Part shown: positions 57,301-64,000 of the stretch, piece by piece
How the letters are laid out: the number at the start of each line of letters is the position of its first letter
How positions within the stretch are numbered: position 1 is the stretch's first letter
Assembly: GCA_030386875.1 (NCBI GenBank)
Contig: CM059558.1
Span: 12,961,752 to 13,025,751, forward strand
From: Morinoia aosen
Taxonomy: Eukaryota; Arthropoda; Malacostraca; Amphipoda; Talitridae
Reading direction: 5' to 3'
Length of the DNA: 64,000 nucleotides
Notes under the pieces: model-generated
The model's database searches: none
What the model saw: only the letters and a program-made list of their open reading frames with translations
Told to the model about the DNA's origin: nothing
Translations under genes and position numbers: made by a program

Positions 57301-60300
57301 CTGAGACCCCCATTAGGGGTTTAGGCTGCTGCTCAATGTGCAAACTGTGCATGTACCTTAGGATGGTTATATGAACTGATTGAACCCTACGCATGAGGAG
57401 TATGGTGTTGAACTAGCAGCTCTTTCATTACTGCTGATGCTGCTGCTGCCACCAATGAAATCAAGTGTTGTTCAGATCACGCTCGTGGCTGTCGCGTCTT
57501 TGTTTGTTTAATAGTTGCTGTGACTTGCGTTGCAATGTTTGTGGCAGTGAGACCTCGAAATTTGAGACGCGGAGACAACCTGAATTGTGAGACCTTCGGC
57601 GCGACATAGTGCAGGCACTGAAGCGCTAGCAAATTGATGTTTTTACTACTACTACTACTACTACTACTCTCCGCTTTTGGTAATGCGCTGCTACCTCTAT
57701 AGAATGTGAGGAATTCTATTCACACACCGAAAATTTCATGGCATGAATTTCTTTGTTTGTATTACTCTTACCTCTGAAGTTTTGGGTGAATTTTTCAGTA
57801 ATTTACCGAAAACTCCTTTGCTCAAATCTTCTTCTTTTTTGTATTGCGTTGCAACTTTTAAAAGAAATGAGAAAAACTAGTGATTTACCACAAACTTTTT
57901 GGCTTGTACCCCTCCTTTTGTACGCTGTCACATTACCATTTTAATCGAATGGTCGTTCTTTTGGCCTCGCTTGTTAAATACCGATGTTGCTGTTGCGTCC
58001 AGTCCACTGAATGCGTTGCTTGCACAGGCCCTGCACGTGTACTGTGAGAGCTGCTGGCCGCAGGCTGGCAGGCGCCGGGAAGACCTCCTGAAGGCAGTGC
58101 TGCAGCTGATTTACAGCTCTTCTGCCCCGGGGGGCCTCCAGCTCCAGCCACAGGTCAGATGAAGTATCAGACAAAGAAAACGCTAGGGGTAACATGTATG
58201 TATGTGTGTATGATTGGTGTATCCATAGGTCAGATGAAACGTTTGCACAACTTATAATGCAAAAATTGATAGAGTGAGAAAACGTTAGAGGTAACATGTA
58301 TGATTGGTGTGCTAGTTCAAAACTTCAAGTGACCCTCAACTGTCGTGGTAAGTGGATGGTCGATGTCTTTAAATAAAAATGCCCTCTACTAATGAATGTA
58401 CATCTATAGTGGATGATGATAATGTTGTGACTTTTAAATTCTTCCTATGTATAGAAAAGTAAGATGCTATTGCATGATTTCGAATATCTCTATTAGGTGT
58501 TGAAACTAGAGGCATGTCCCGTATTTGATGATAATCCCTTGTGTTGTGCAATGCCTGGCTTCAGTTAACATTCTGTTTCTCTGTAACAGGTGATATCACA
58601 CGGGCCTCACGAATGCCAATCTACGACGTTGCCCCTCAGTAGATAGGGAATACGATCTTTTGTATAGAAAAAATTCAATGCTGAGACAGTTCTGGAGAAG
58701 TGCTTAATACCTATGTGAGGGTAATGTTGAAGTAATGCATTCTAATTATTGCTTTTATTTATTCATGACGTTTTTCTTCATGAGCGATCTTCTAAATCGA
58801 AGCACAGAGTGGGTTTATTTTTGGGAGATTGTAGCATATGATAATTTATTGCTAGATGTACACAGGATCAAATTTTGCAGTGCAATATTTTTATTTCCCT
58901 GAGTCACATCAAGACTTTACATACAAAGGGCGCCGTTTATTTTCTTCACCATTATACCATAGTTTTTACAAGAAATGAATGAGTGCTATCGTCGCCAAAA
59001 GTAGGAATTTGAAGAATGACGTACATTTAATATTATGGTTGATTAACGTGTAAAACAAGCGAGGTCCCAAAACTGATCTTTGTGTAATACCATGGCTAAT
59101 ACCTACCCAGTCTTGACTTTTTTGCCGCCAGCATGCATGTTTTTTGTGGCCCAAGTAATTAAATCGCTTGAAAGGCAAAAAACATGCATGCTCAGGCTAT
59201 AAATTTTGACTGGGTAGAAGTTTCAAGTGGGAGTTACAAACTACAATGATTGAACTGTGCGTGATTTATTTAATGTAATTGAACACCTTGTTAACATTTT
59301 TTCGAAACTCTAAATTGAAAGGAAAGGATACAAATTTGTTTATAAGTTTTCACATTGGTTTCATTGCCATTTTAAAAAATGGGGGTTACGCGGGTAATTT
59401 TTGCAGGGTTTTCAATTATCTAAAGAAAGGGAATCATAAATTAGATCTGAGAGATCAATATAGTAGATAAGCTATGCATTTTGACACTGCTGCTGAGAAC
59501 GACTCCAGTCCATTTTACTTTTTTCTATTTTTCATGTCTGGAACATCGGGAACATTAGTTGATCAAGAAAAGAATGAATCGTTTATTTCTTGAATTTGTT
59601 TACGTATTCTTAGAAAGGAGTGTAGTTGTGCGCTTTATTTAGGTTATTAGCAGAAACTAATTTTTGTCTGAGTTTAATTAGTTGAGTTTCTCGTACTATA
59701 ATGTAAATCTCTTTAGTTGACTGCATAATAATTATTATTACAGTAGTTAGCTTTAGACTCCCTAGCTACAACAAAGAGAGCCAAGAAAAGGAACCATTTA
59801 ATACCTATAGAATGTAGAAAACGGAAATGTGTGCACAAATGTATGGTTCCTCCCTGGATACCGTCCACACAAAAATAGCAAATTGGATGGGAAGAAGAAA
59901 ACAAGATAAAGGTTTAAAAAGTGAAAGAATTAAAGTGGCACGAATGACAGAAGTACAGGAAGCCTTTGTGTTGCTGAGACTTTCAACAGTTAATTTTTTA
60001 TACTGCTATTTCTAACTACTATTCTTGACTTGGTGTCCTTCCTGATTGAGTGGACTGGAACAGCTGAAAAGGGTTGCAAAACTTAGGTTTGGTTTCATGT
60101 CTTTTGCAATACGTGTCAAATACAAGACTCTATTATTTCACAGGTAACTTCATTGCAAACATCGTCTTCTCCGAATTTGTGTACATTAAAATTGTTGACA
60201 GTATTTCCTAGAATGTCAAAAATACAAACATGATAAAATCTTTGATTTTATGTACTCCAAGGTTGTTCTTACGAACAAACTACTTTCTCTAGCTTTCATT

Positions 60301-60640
60301 TTGTTGTATCATAAATTTCTGGATAATTTTTGTTAATTTGGAGGCGCCAGTTCCTACAGCATTGGATTGGGTAGAGAAACCTAACTAACCTAAACCTAGT
60401 GCCTATTTTATGCCTCTGAGGGAGATTGGGTTATAAAAAATTTGTACTATCCACGTCGATAACTTCACTTTGTTTCAGGTGCAAGAAACGTTGCTGGAGG
60501 AGTGCAGGAGCTGCGTGCAGCTGCTGATGCGCTGCAAGCCTGACCCTGACCCTGACTTGTTAACTGGGCTGCTGAGCTTGGAACTACCACCAGCTGTACA
60601 GACCAACCTCAACACTGTCTTTGGAGAGTTGGACCTATAA
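45321..60640 (+). CDS. TTI2 gene (TELO2-interacting protein 2), nine coding exons
   Basis: TTI2 joins TELO2 and TTI1 in the TTT complex, which with HSP90 stabilises newly made PIKK kinases (mTOR, ATM, ATR, SMG1, TRRAP). Coding exons: 45359-46027, 46892-47014, 49540-49635, 49826-49873, 49959-50027, 50807-50937, 54414-54501, 58028-58153, 60479-60640; every junction is GT-AG and keeps phase. The product is 503 aa against about 508 in human TTI2. Matching landmarks include WKNDPG, a DDW...LHIINNV helix, YGHASVMYEA, LYSRDPALLEAV, TYEGPAAQDRL and CESCWPQ. The ATG at 45359 follows two in-frame TAGs. A 3' splice site at 45320 implies an unseen 5' UTR exon. Introns are full of transposons. Confidence 0.93.
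45359..46027 (+). CDS. TTI2 coding exon 1
   Basis: 223 codons from the start Met to ...WLLHTLS, donor GTAAGT. It encodes the poorly conserved N-terminal half of the protein. The WKNDPGCQEFMMWLL end matches the family's WKNNPAIKHVFSWTL-type segment. Confidence 0.93.
46892..47014 (+). CDS. TTI2 coding exon 2
   Basis: 41 codons, acceptor CTCCTCTTTAG, donor GTGAGT, phase 0 at both ends. Encodes an alpha-helical repeat with LLLLDDWETRHKIPALNAIL, the start of the conserved TTI2 core. Confidence 0.93.
47709..49539 (+). repeat. 42/45-bp minisatellite of splice acceptors in TTI2 intron 2
   Basis: About 42 tandem units. Each contains TTTACTACTACTTG(TTG)TGT, then TAGCAG or ATTTGCAG, then GCTGGTTCAGTTGCCTATG. 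The last unit's TTTGCAG is the actual acceptor of exon 3, so the array is a copy series of the intron end plus the first five exon bases (GCTGG). The first 13 or so units are mostly 42 bp (one is 39), the rest 45 bp. A long open frame crosses the array in a non-TTI2 frame and is a by-product. Block patterns recur about every 10 units, showing higher-order duplication. Confidence 0.95.
49540..49635 (+). CDS. TTI2 coding exon 3
   Basis: 32 codons (AGSELRCYGHASVMYEA...). The acceptor is the last unit of the minisatellite; donor GTGAGT; phase 0. Matches the family's YNRAQVLYHAI / LYTPEHHLIQAV region. Confidence 0.92.
49826..49873 (+). CDS. TTI2 coding exon 4
   Basis: 16 codons (VLRVALLWRLVCQDAD), acceptor TTTATCAG, donor GTAAGT, phase 0. 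Continues the LLEA-VLRV helix. Confidence 0.85.
49959..50027 (+). CDS. TTI2 coding exon 5
   Basis: 23 codons (AYPAATAAATVLLQDSSC...), acceptor TTCTCCTCAG, donor GTGATC, phase 0. An Ala-rich and GC-rich exon in AT-rich flanks, which supports coding constraint; it sits in a variable part of the family. Confidence 0.8.
50807..50937 (+). CDS. TTI2 coding exon 6
   Basis: 43 codons plus 2 nt, acceptor GTTGCAG, donor GTATGC. Encodes LSPPEEVLSMLLRDMAFEQR and following, corresponding to the family's HCDEVLRLILTHME region. Confidence 0.9.
51055..51650 (+). mobile_element. 5'-truncated I-type LINE, 596 bp, in TTI2 intron 6
   Basis: It holds the last 47 codons of an ORF2 (ending ...VFLEKCNLMSQI, stop 51195-51197), a structured 3' UTR and a (TAC)n tail. 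An exact 12-bp target duplication TAGGTGTGCATG flanks it (51043-51054 and 51651-51662). Same family as 55580-57667: the C-terminal residues, the pseudoknot block and the final GAAGCGCTAGCAAAT all align. Confidence 0.92.
51264..51350 (+). ncRNA. LINE 3'-end structured block, copy B
   Basis: Stem 1 ATGGCCGGGTGC (51264-51275) with GCGCCCGGTCAT (51314-51325), two G-U pairs. Stem 2 GGGAATTTCAGC (51293-51304) with GCTGAAATCCCC (51339-51350). In stem 2 the G-C pair of the other copies is replaced by A-T on both sides. Confidence 0.65.
51697..51967. mobile_element. hAT-like MITE, copy 2, 271 bp, with 8-bp TSD
   Basis: Ends CATGGTAGAGGAAACAAGG and CTTGTTTCCTCTACCGTG; exact GTGCACAT flanks (51689-51696, 51968-51975). 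It is inverted relative to 1554-1825 and lies 46 bp downstream of the truncated LINE, in TTI2 intron 6. Confidence 0.92.
53086..54297. repeat. 606-bp direct tandem duplication in TTI2 intron 6
   Basis: 53086-53691 and 53692-54297 read the same throughout by eye, including a (TAA)n run. The junction shows TTT microhomology. The 3' end of each copy lies inside a hAT-like MITE, so the break cut that element. Confidence 0.93.
54271..54389. mobile_element. hAT-like MITE, copy 3, right half only
   Basis: GGCGTTTTGGTGACGTCA to CTTTGTTTCCTTTTCCGTG matches the right half of 1554-1825. The left half is missing, replaced by the duplicated segment. It ends 24 bp before TTI2 exon 7. Confidence 0.85.
54414..54501 (+). 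CDS. TTI2 coding exon 7
   Basis: 88 nt; the first G completes the Arg codon begun in exon 6. Acceptor GTGCTGCAG, donor GTGACA. Encodes WQAEVVQVLCSYITTYEGPA and following; the YEGP segment matches the family's YLEVYDGPEE. Confidence 0.92.
55580..57177 (+). CDS. C-terminal ORF2 fragment: RT end and RNase H
   Basis: About 530 codons open from the truncation point through the TAG stop at 57175. The RT thumb/connection is seen as KFLGVTLDDRLSWKPYL. RNase H is complete: YTDGSKVGDAVG, TAELYGVLEAL, FVDSKSVVEA and GHVGVSGNERADQEAK hold the four acidic catalytic positions. A CERC...H-x4-C type motif (CRVPLTVKHFLAECP) follows. The endonuclease and RT palm are lost by truncation, so it is dead on arrival, though the remaining frame is undamaged and thus young. 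Confidence 0.93.
57226..57335 (+). ncRNA. LINE 3'-end structured block, copy C
   Basis: Stem 1 ATGGCCGGGCGC (57226-57237) pairs perfectly with GCGCCCGGCCAT (57275-57286). Stem 2 GGGGGTTTCAGC (57254-57265) pairs with GCTGAGACCCCC (57300-57311) with one G-U. A following AGGGGTTT could pair with the same ACCCCC arm, giving two exclusive folds. Confidence 0.65.
58028..58153 (+). CDS. TTI2 coding exon 8
   Basis: 42 codons (ALHVYCESCWPQAGRRREDL...), acceptor TTGCACAG, donor GTCAGA, phase 0. Matches the family's LLMQHTWPRV...LLKALLKLI helix pair. Some 90 bp downstream an ATGAT..AACATGTATG stretch is duplicated locally. Confidence 0.92.
59106..59214. mobile_element. Short palindromic Tc1/mariner-like MITE, copy 3
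   Basis: Perfect inverted ends CCCAGTC and GACTGGG flanked by TA, with GCATGCATGTTTTTTGTGG and CAAGTAATTAAATCGCTTG in the middle. The best preserved of three copies in the window; it lies in TTI2 intron 8. Confidence 0.85.
60021..60295 (+). repeat. 275-bp dispersed duplication, copy 1
   Basis: Nearly the same sequence recurs at 61997-62272 in the same orientation, with around 15-20 differences by eye. Copy 1 is in TTI2 intron 8; copy 2 is downstream of the gene. A shorter shared piece (ATCATAAATTTCTGG-TAATTTTTGT) also occurs at 60307 and 61662. Confidence 0.9.
60479..60640 (+). CDS. TTI2 terminal coding exon 9
   Basis: 53 codons and TAA, acceptor TTTGTTTCAG, phase 0. LLEECRSCVQLLMRC matches the family's LLQEATDCLILLDRC. 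The last 17 codons (PAVQTNLNTVFGELDL) are the first unit of the tandem repeat that fills the 3' UTR. Confidence 0.92.
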   Translation: MQETLLEECRSCVQLLMRCKPDPDPDLLTGLLSLELPPAVQTNLNTVFGELDL

Positions 60641-61080
60641 CGTGCTTCATGAAGTGAAAATACGCGTAATATTTACCAGCTTTACAGACCAACCTCGCTA
60701 CTGTCTTCGTAGATCTACACCTATGCCGTGCTCCATAAAGTGAAAACACGATTATGATCCGACAGCTGAGCGTGTCTGCCCTGCTGGGCCTTGTAGAGGA
60801 TGACATAAGCTGCGCTCCATGAAGTAAAATAACAAGTATTGTACTATATCCGCCAGCCTTGCTAAGCTTAGTCGAGTTTTACCTATGCAGTACCCCAAGA
60901 AAAAACACAAGTACGATTTGCCAGCTGTGCAGCCCAGCCTTGCTAGTCATGAAAGAGTTCGACCTATGCTGCTGTGCTCCATGAAGTAAAACTCGGATAT
61001 TATCCACCAGCCAGACCAGTCTTGCTAGGCTTTGTAGATCTAAACCTATGCCGTGCTCTGTGAAATTAAATATGCTCTCG
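60590..61080 (+). repeat. ~86-bp decayed tandem repeat from the TTI2 coding end
   Basis: Six units begin at about 60590, 60676, 60761, 60852, 60920 and 61004. Shared blocks are CCAGCTGTACAGACCAACCT, CTTTGTAGA, GACCTATGC, GTGCTCCATGAAGTAAAA. Unit 1 is coding and contains the stop; units 2-6 are 3' UTR or downstream and have accumulated changes and indels. Confidence 0.88.
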
Positions 61081-61996
61081 AGTGTTATAAAAGAGCAAGA
61101 CTTAAGAAGCCAGTATTGATAACCATTTTAATTAGAATTTCGAGTCATGAATCGATATATATACAGTACAGACGAACAAGTTAGTTTTATGACTCAAAAC
61201 AGAAGTGGACTCTGGAAGAAAGGACTTTCCATCCACACCGCTGATAGTTGCCGTCTTCACCAAAGAATACCTTCAGGGTCTTCTTGCTGGAAGAATATCA
61301 TTTCTTTGTTTATTTATTATCTACGTGTCTGCGTCTTAAACTGACTTGCCTGAAGTGAGTTCTCAGTGTTCGAAGAGATCAACGGAATAATCTAATAGTC
61401 AATTTTAGTTACGACTTGAAAAGTATTAAATGCTCATGCATCTTTGTTAAGGAAAGTATGTTTTCTTCGTATTTTATTTCAAAAATGATATCTTGATCGT
61501 TTTGTAAAGTTGTCGCACCCATGATGAATTTTAATTTATTGTCTTATTTTTCAGGAGTGTAATTTAATTGATTGATTCCTGAATAAATCGTAATTTCATT
61601 TTCATTCATTGCGTGCAGCGTGCAACGATGTTAAAAAAAAATTCCTCTTTAATTTTGTTGCATCATAAATTTCTGGGTAATTTTTGTCCATATTTTCACT
61701 TGAAGATATCTTTTCTTGGTCAATGTCGTAATTTCGTCGTCTTACGGTAACATTTTGCATGATATTGCAAAAAAATATCTTCGTTTACAGGATATTTCTG
61801 TGAAAGTTGGTGACAGAATTTGACAGCTTGCTGATGAAAATTAAAGATATTTATTGTCATCATTTACATAGGAGTGTCTTACTGAGATCACAGTCCGTTC
61901 ATGCGGCCAACTTATGGTTTATTAAACCTGAGCAGGTTAAAAATAGCAGCTGTACGATTTTTCGTTCATGGAGTGGGAGAGAGCAATCATTTCATT
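61081..61996. other. TTI2 3' flank / possible 3' UTR
   Basis: No gene. AATAAA at about 61580 is a candidate polyadenylation signal for TTI2; another, in TTAAATAAAG, lies at about 62315. Confidence 0.4.
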
Positions 61997-62272
61997 ATTC
62001 TTGACTCAGTATCGTTCTTGATGAAGTGGACTGGAACAGCTGAAAAGTGTTGCAGAACTTATGTTTGGTTTCATGTGTTTTGCAATACGTGTCAAATACA
62101 AGACGCTATTATTTCACAGGTAACTTCATTGCAAACATTGTCTTCTCCGAATTTGTGTACGTTAAAATTGTTGACAGTATTTCCTAGAATGTCAAAAATA
62201 CAAACATGATAAAATCTTCGATTTTATGTACTCCAAGGTTGTTCTTATGAACAAACTACTTTCTCTAGCTTA
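61997..62272 (+). repeat. 275-bp dispersed duplication, copy 2
   Basis: Partner of 60021-60295. The copied segment includes a TATTTCACAGGTAACT stretch in which AG and GT adjoin, so either copy could be misread as a splice site. Confidence 0.9.
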
Positions 62273-62340
62273 AATTTTATTCAAATTGTAACAGTGTACT
62301 CATGCTTAGAGTTAAATAAAGATAAAATTGAAGATTATTA

Positions 62341-63277
62341 TTATTATTGAATGAGTTTAGGACTTTTTAACCATAACAAAAACGATCTCGAAAAAGAAAA
62401 GAGACCACATTTAGTGTGAACTGTAAAAACTGGGGAATCTATGCACAAAGTGTGTTTCCACACAGGATACTCGGTTTATAGAAATAGCATGTTGATGTCA
62501 ATTTATTTACTGGTGGAAAACACGCACCAGTACTGGCAATAATAGATACGCTAGCAATAATTTTAAATATTCCTATTGAACAACAACAGAGAACAATTAA
62601 AACTAATGTATTTGTAATTCAAACATGCTTCAATAATAAGTTGCGTAGTACAATAGTAAGATCTTTACTAATTTTCCAGAGCAAGGAAAATAGAAATTAT
62701 ACATTTTTTGCCCTCACACTGGTACGCTAGGTCTTAAATAAGGGTGATATTATCAACAGAATAGTTTAACATGAACACCGTTCACAAGCAATAAATCGAC
62801 AGAAATTTCAGCTCTACACCATACAGAGTAGCAGAAAGAGTAACTTGTACACAATTTCTTAAGAAAACGCGACTAGAACTCAAACTCTCCATTGTACAGA
62901 GTAGCAGAACACTTCAACTAATGTTGACTTAGTCACAGCAAACGTCAAGAACTGGTACCCACGGTATCACGTCACTGTAAAAATTTGTATTAATTAAAAG
63001 CCTCACGGAAATAACATTAGATGAAGAAAGCAATTTAATTGTTTCAATGAGCATCAAAAGAGAAATAACACAAGTGTGAAAGACTTGGCATTTTTAGCCC
63101 TTTAATAGCAAGCAGGAATCTGTGAAAAAATCCAGGACAGAAATAACAAGAAATATTAAAAGCCAATCAGACTTGAATTAGATGCTTTTCTCAGTGATTC
63201 TGAAGTACAGCAACTAAATCATCACAAAAAAAAACAGTACCTAGGCTATTGACCGTACAACTCACACATATTACTGC
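62341..63277. other. Intergenic / 3' UTR of the TSSC4-like gene
   Basis: Between the convergent genes. Two near-copies of CTC-ACCATACAGAGTAGCAGA-like text occur (62813-62835 and 62890-62910). No gene visible. Confidence 0.4.
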
Positions 63278-63976
63278 TCACTCCATTTCATCTTCATCGT
63301 CACCATCATCAAATTTAAGATAACTCAATTTAACTTTGTCTTGAACAGCATCGGTTCTGTTCTTTTGGCTCTTATCGTTTTTTTTCTTCTTTTTCTTTGA
63401 AATTCCAACAACATGTTCTTCCATCACAAACTTCTTGGTTCCTCCAACATCACCAGCAACAGCCGAGGCACGATCCTCATCTGCGTTTTGTGTATCACCA
63501 ACGCCTGATGAAATACCTGATTTCTGTGAAGGTTTTTTGAAAACAATCTGGTCCTTATTCTCATCCAATTTGTCTTCATTTTCAAGCACAGCCTTATTTT
63601 GCTTGAGATCTGAGAGCATTTGAAGGCAGGCTATCTTGTTCTGCTTGTCGTTGAGCAACTCCGTCTCTCTCATGGAGTAACAAGTCCAACTCTCAGGATG
63701 CAGCTCATAGTCCGGAGTTTTTTTGGCATTCCGCCCATCTTTAAACCTTTTTCGTTGAGGGATGTTGCTCTGATTGGGTCTTTTGAAATCACCATCAAAA
63801 GACTGGGACTCTGATGCCAAGTTGCCATGCTTGTCTCTTCGAAACAAACCCGATGAGCTGGACTCAAACACTAAGCCGTCTTCAGGTAAACGTGTCTCAA
63901 CCTCATTCAGGCAAGAAAATAAATCATTTACACGAGAGTTGAAATCACCATCGGGTGATGACAATTTGAAAGACAT
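63278..63976 (-). CDS. TSSC4-like U5 snRNP assembly factor
   Basis: 232 residues from ATG 63976. TSSC4 proteins bind U5 snRNP and PRPF19 factors in the nucleus and aid tri-snRNP assembly. The recognisable core is TPDYELHPESWTCYSM (near residue 90), matching the family's PDY...NPEKWTKYSL signature, preceded by an FxRPNQ...RKRFKDG segment. The C-terminus is Lys-rich (SKKKKKKNDK, a nuclear signal) and ends acidic. The sequence just 5' of the ATG on this strand (GCTTTCTTGAACAG) looks like a 3' splice site, so an upstream exon outside the window is likely. Family assignment rests on this short signature; it converges with TTI2. Confidence 0.68.
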   Translation of the reverse strand: MSFKLSSPDGDFNSRVNDLFSCLNEVETRLPEDGLVFESSSSGLFRRDKHGNLASESQSFDGDFKRPNQSNIPQRKRFKDGRNAKKTPDYELHPESWTCYSMRETELLNDKQNKIACLQMLSDLKQNKAVLENEDKLDENKDQIVFKKPSQKSGISSGVGDTQNADEDRASAVAGDVGGTKKFVMEEHVVGISKKKKKKNDKSQKNRTDAVQDKVKLSYLKFDDGDDEDEME

Positions 63977-64000
63977 TTCACTGTTCAAGAAAGCAGTTAC

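Larger units (their letters stand above)
55580..57667 (+). mobile_element. 5'-truncated I-type LINE, 2,088 bp, in TTI2 intron 7
   Basis: Flanked by an exact 12-bp target duplication TCTCCGCTTTTG (55568-55579 and 57668-57679). It contains the C-terminal part of ORF2, a pseudoknot-capable 3' UTR and a (TAC)n tail. It is in the same direction as the host gene. Confidence 0.93.

Overview
This is an AT-rich, intron-bearing eukaryotic window, most likely from an arthropod with a large repeat-filled genome. The signs are a split gene with GT-AG introns, RNase H-bearing I-type LINEs, a CsRn1-type Ty3/gypsy element, a (CCTAA)n stretch matching the common insect telomere unit, and many MITEs. The species cannot be told from the sequence. 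There are no bacterial features, CRISPR arrays, rRNA genes or tRNA genes that I can support.

Layout. 1-15.8 kb holds no recognisable gene; it is a patchwork of tandem repeats (30-, 52-, 16- and 27-bp units and others) and small inverted-repeat elements. 15.8-25.3 kb is one complete Ty3/gypsy (CsRn1-like) LTR retrotransposon with two 1.66-kb LTRs about 1.5% apart. Its pol is broken by two stop codons and a 1.36-kb insertion. 25.3-30.3 kb is gene-poor apart from a 13/14-bp minisatellite. 30.3-35.8 kb is an I-superfamily LINE with two open frames. 36.9-42.5 kb is an orphan 3' UTR followed directly by an apparently intact CR1/L2-like LINE whose ORF1 carries an SGNH-esterase-like domain. 43.5-45.2 kb is a cluster of foldback MITEs, one nested in another.

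The host genes are at the right. TTI2 (plus strand, 45.36-60.64 kb, nine coding exons, 503 aa) is an orthologue of the TELO2-interacting protein 2 that helps mature PIKK kinases. I rebuilt it exon by exon; all junctions keep phase and the length fits the family. A TSSC4-like U5 snRNP factor (minus strand, 63.28-63.98 kb) converges on it. The TTI2 introns carry two 5'-truncated I-type LINE copies with 12-bp target-site duplications, a hAT-like MITE, a 606-bp tandem duplication, and a 1.8-kb minisatellite made of about 42 copies of the intron's own 3' splice site. The last exon's coding end is itself the first unit of a decaying 3' UTR tandem repeat.

The observations I would follow first are the splice-acceptor minisatellite in TTI2 intron 2, the exon-derived repeat at the TTI2 3' end, and a pseudoknot-capable block in three LINE 3' ends that shows a compensatory base-pair change. 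I did not find a new defence, metabolic or signalling system; the novelty here is in repeat and transposon structure.
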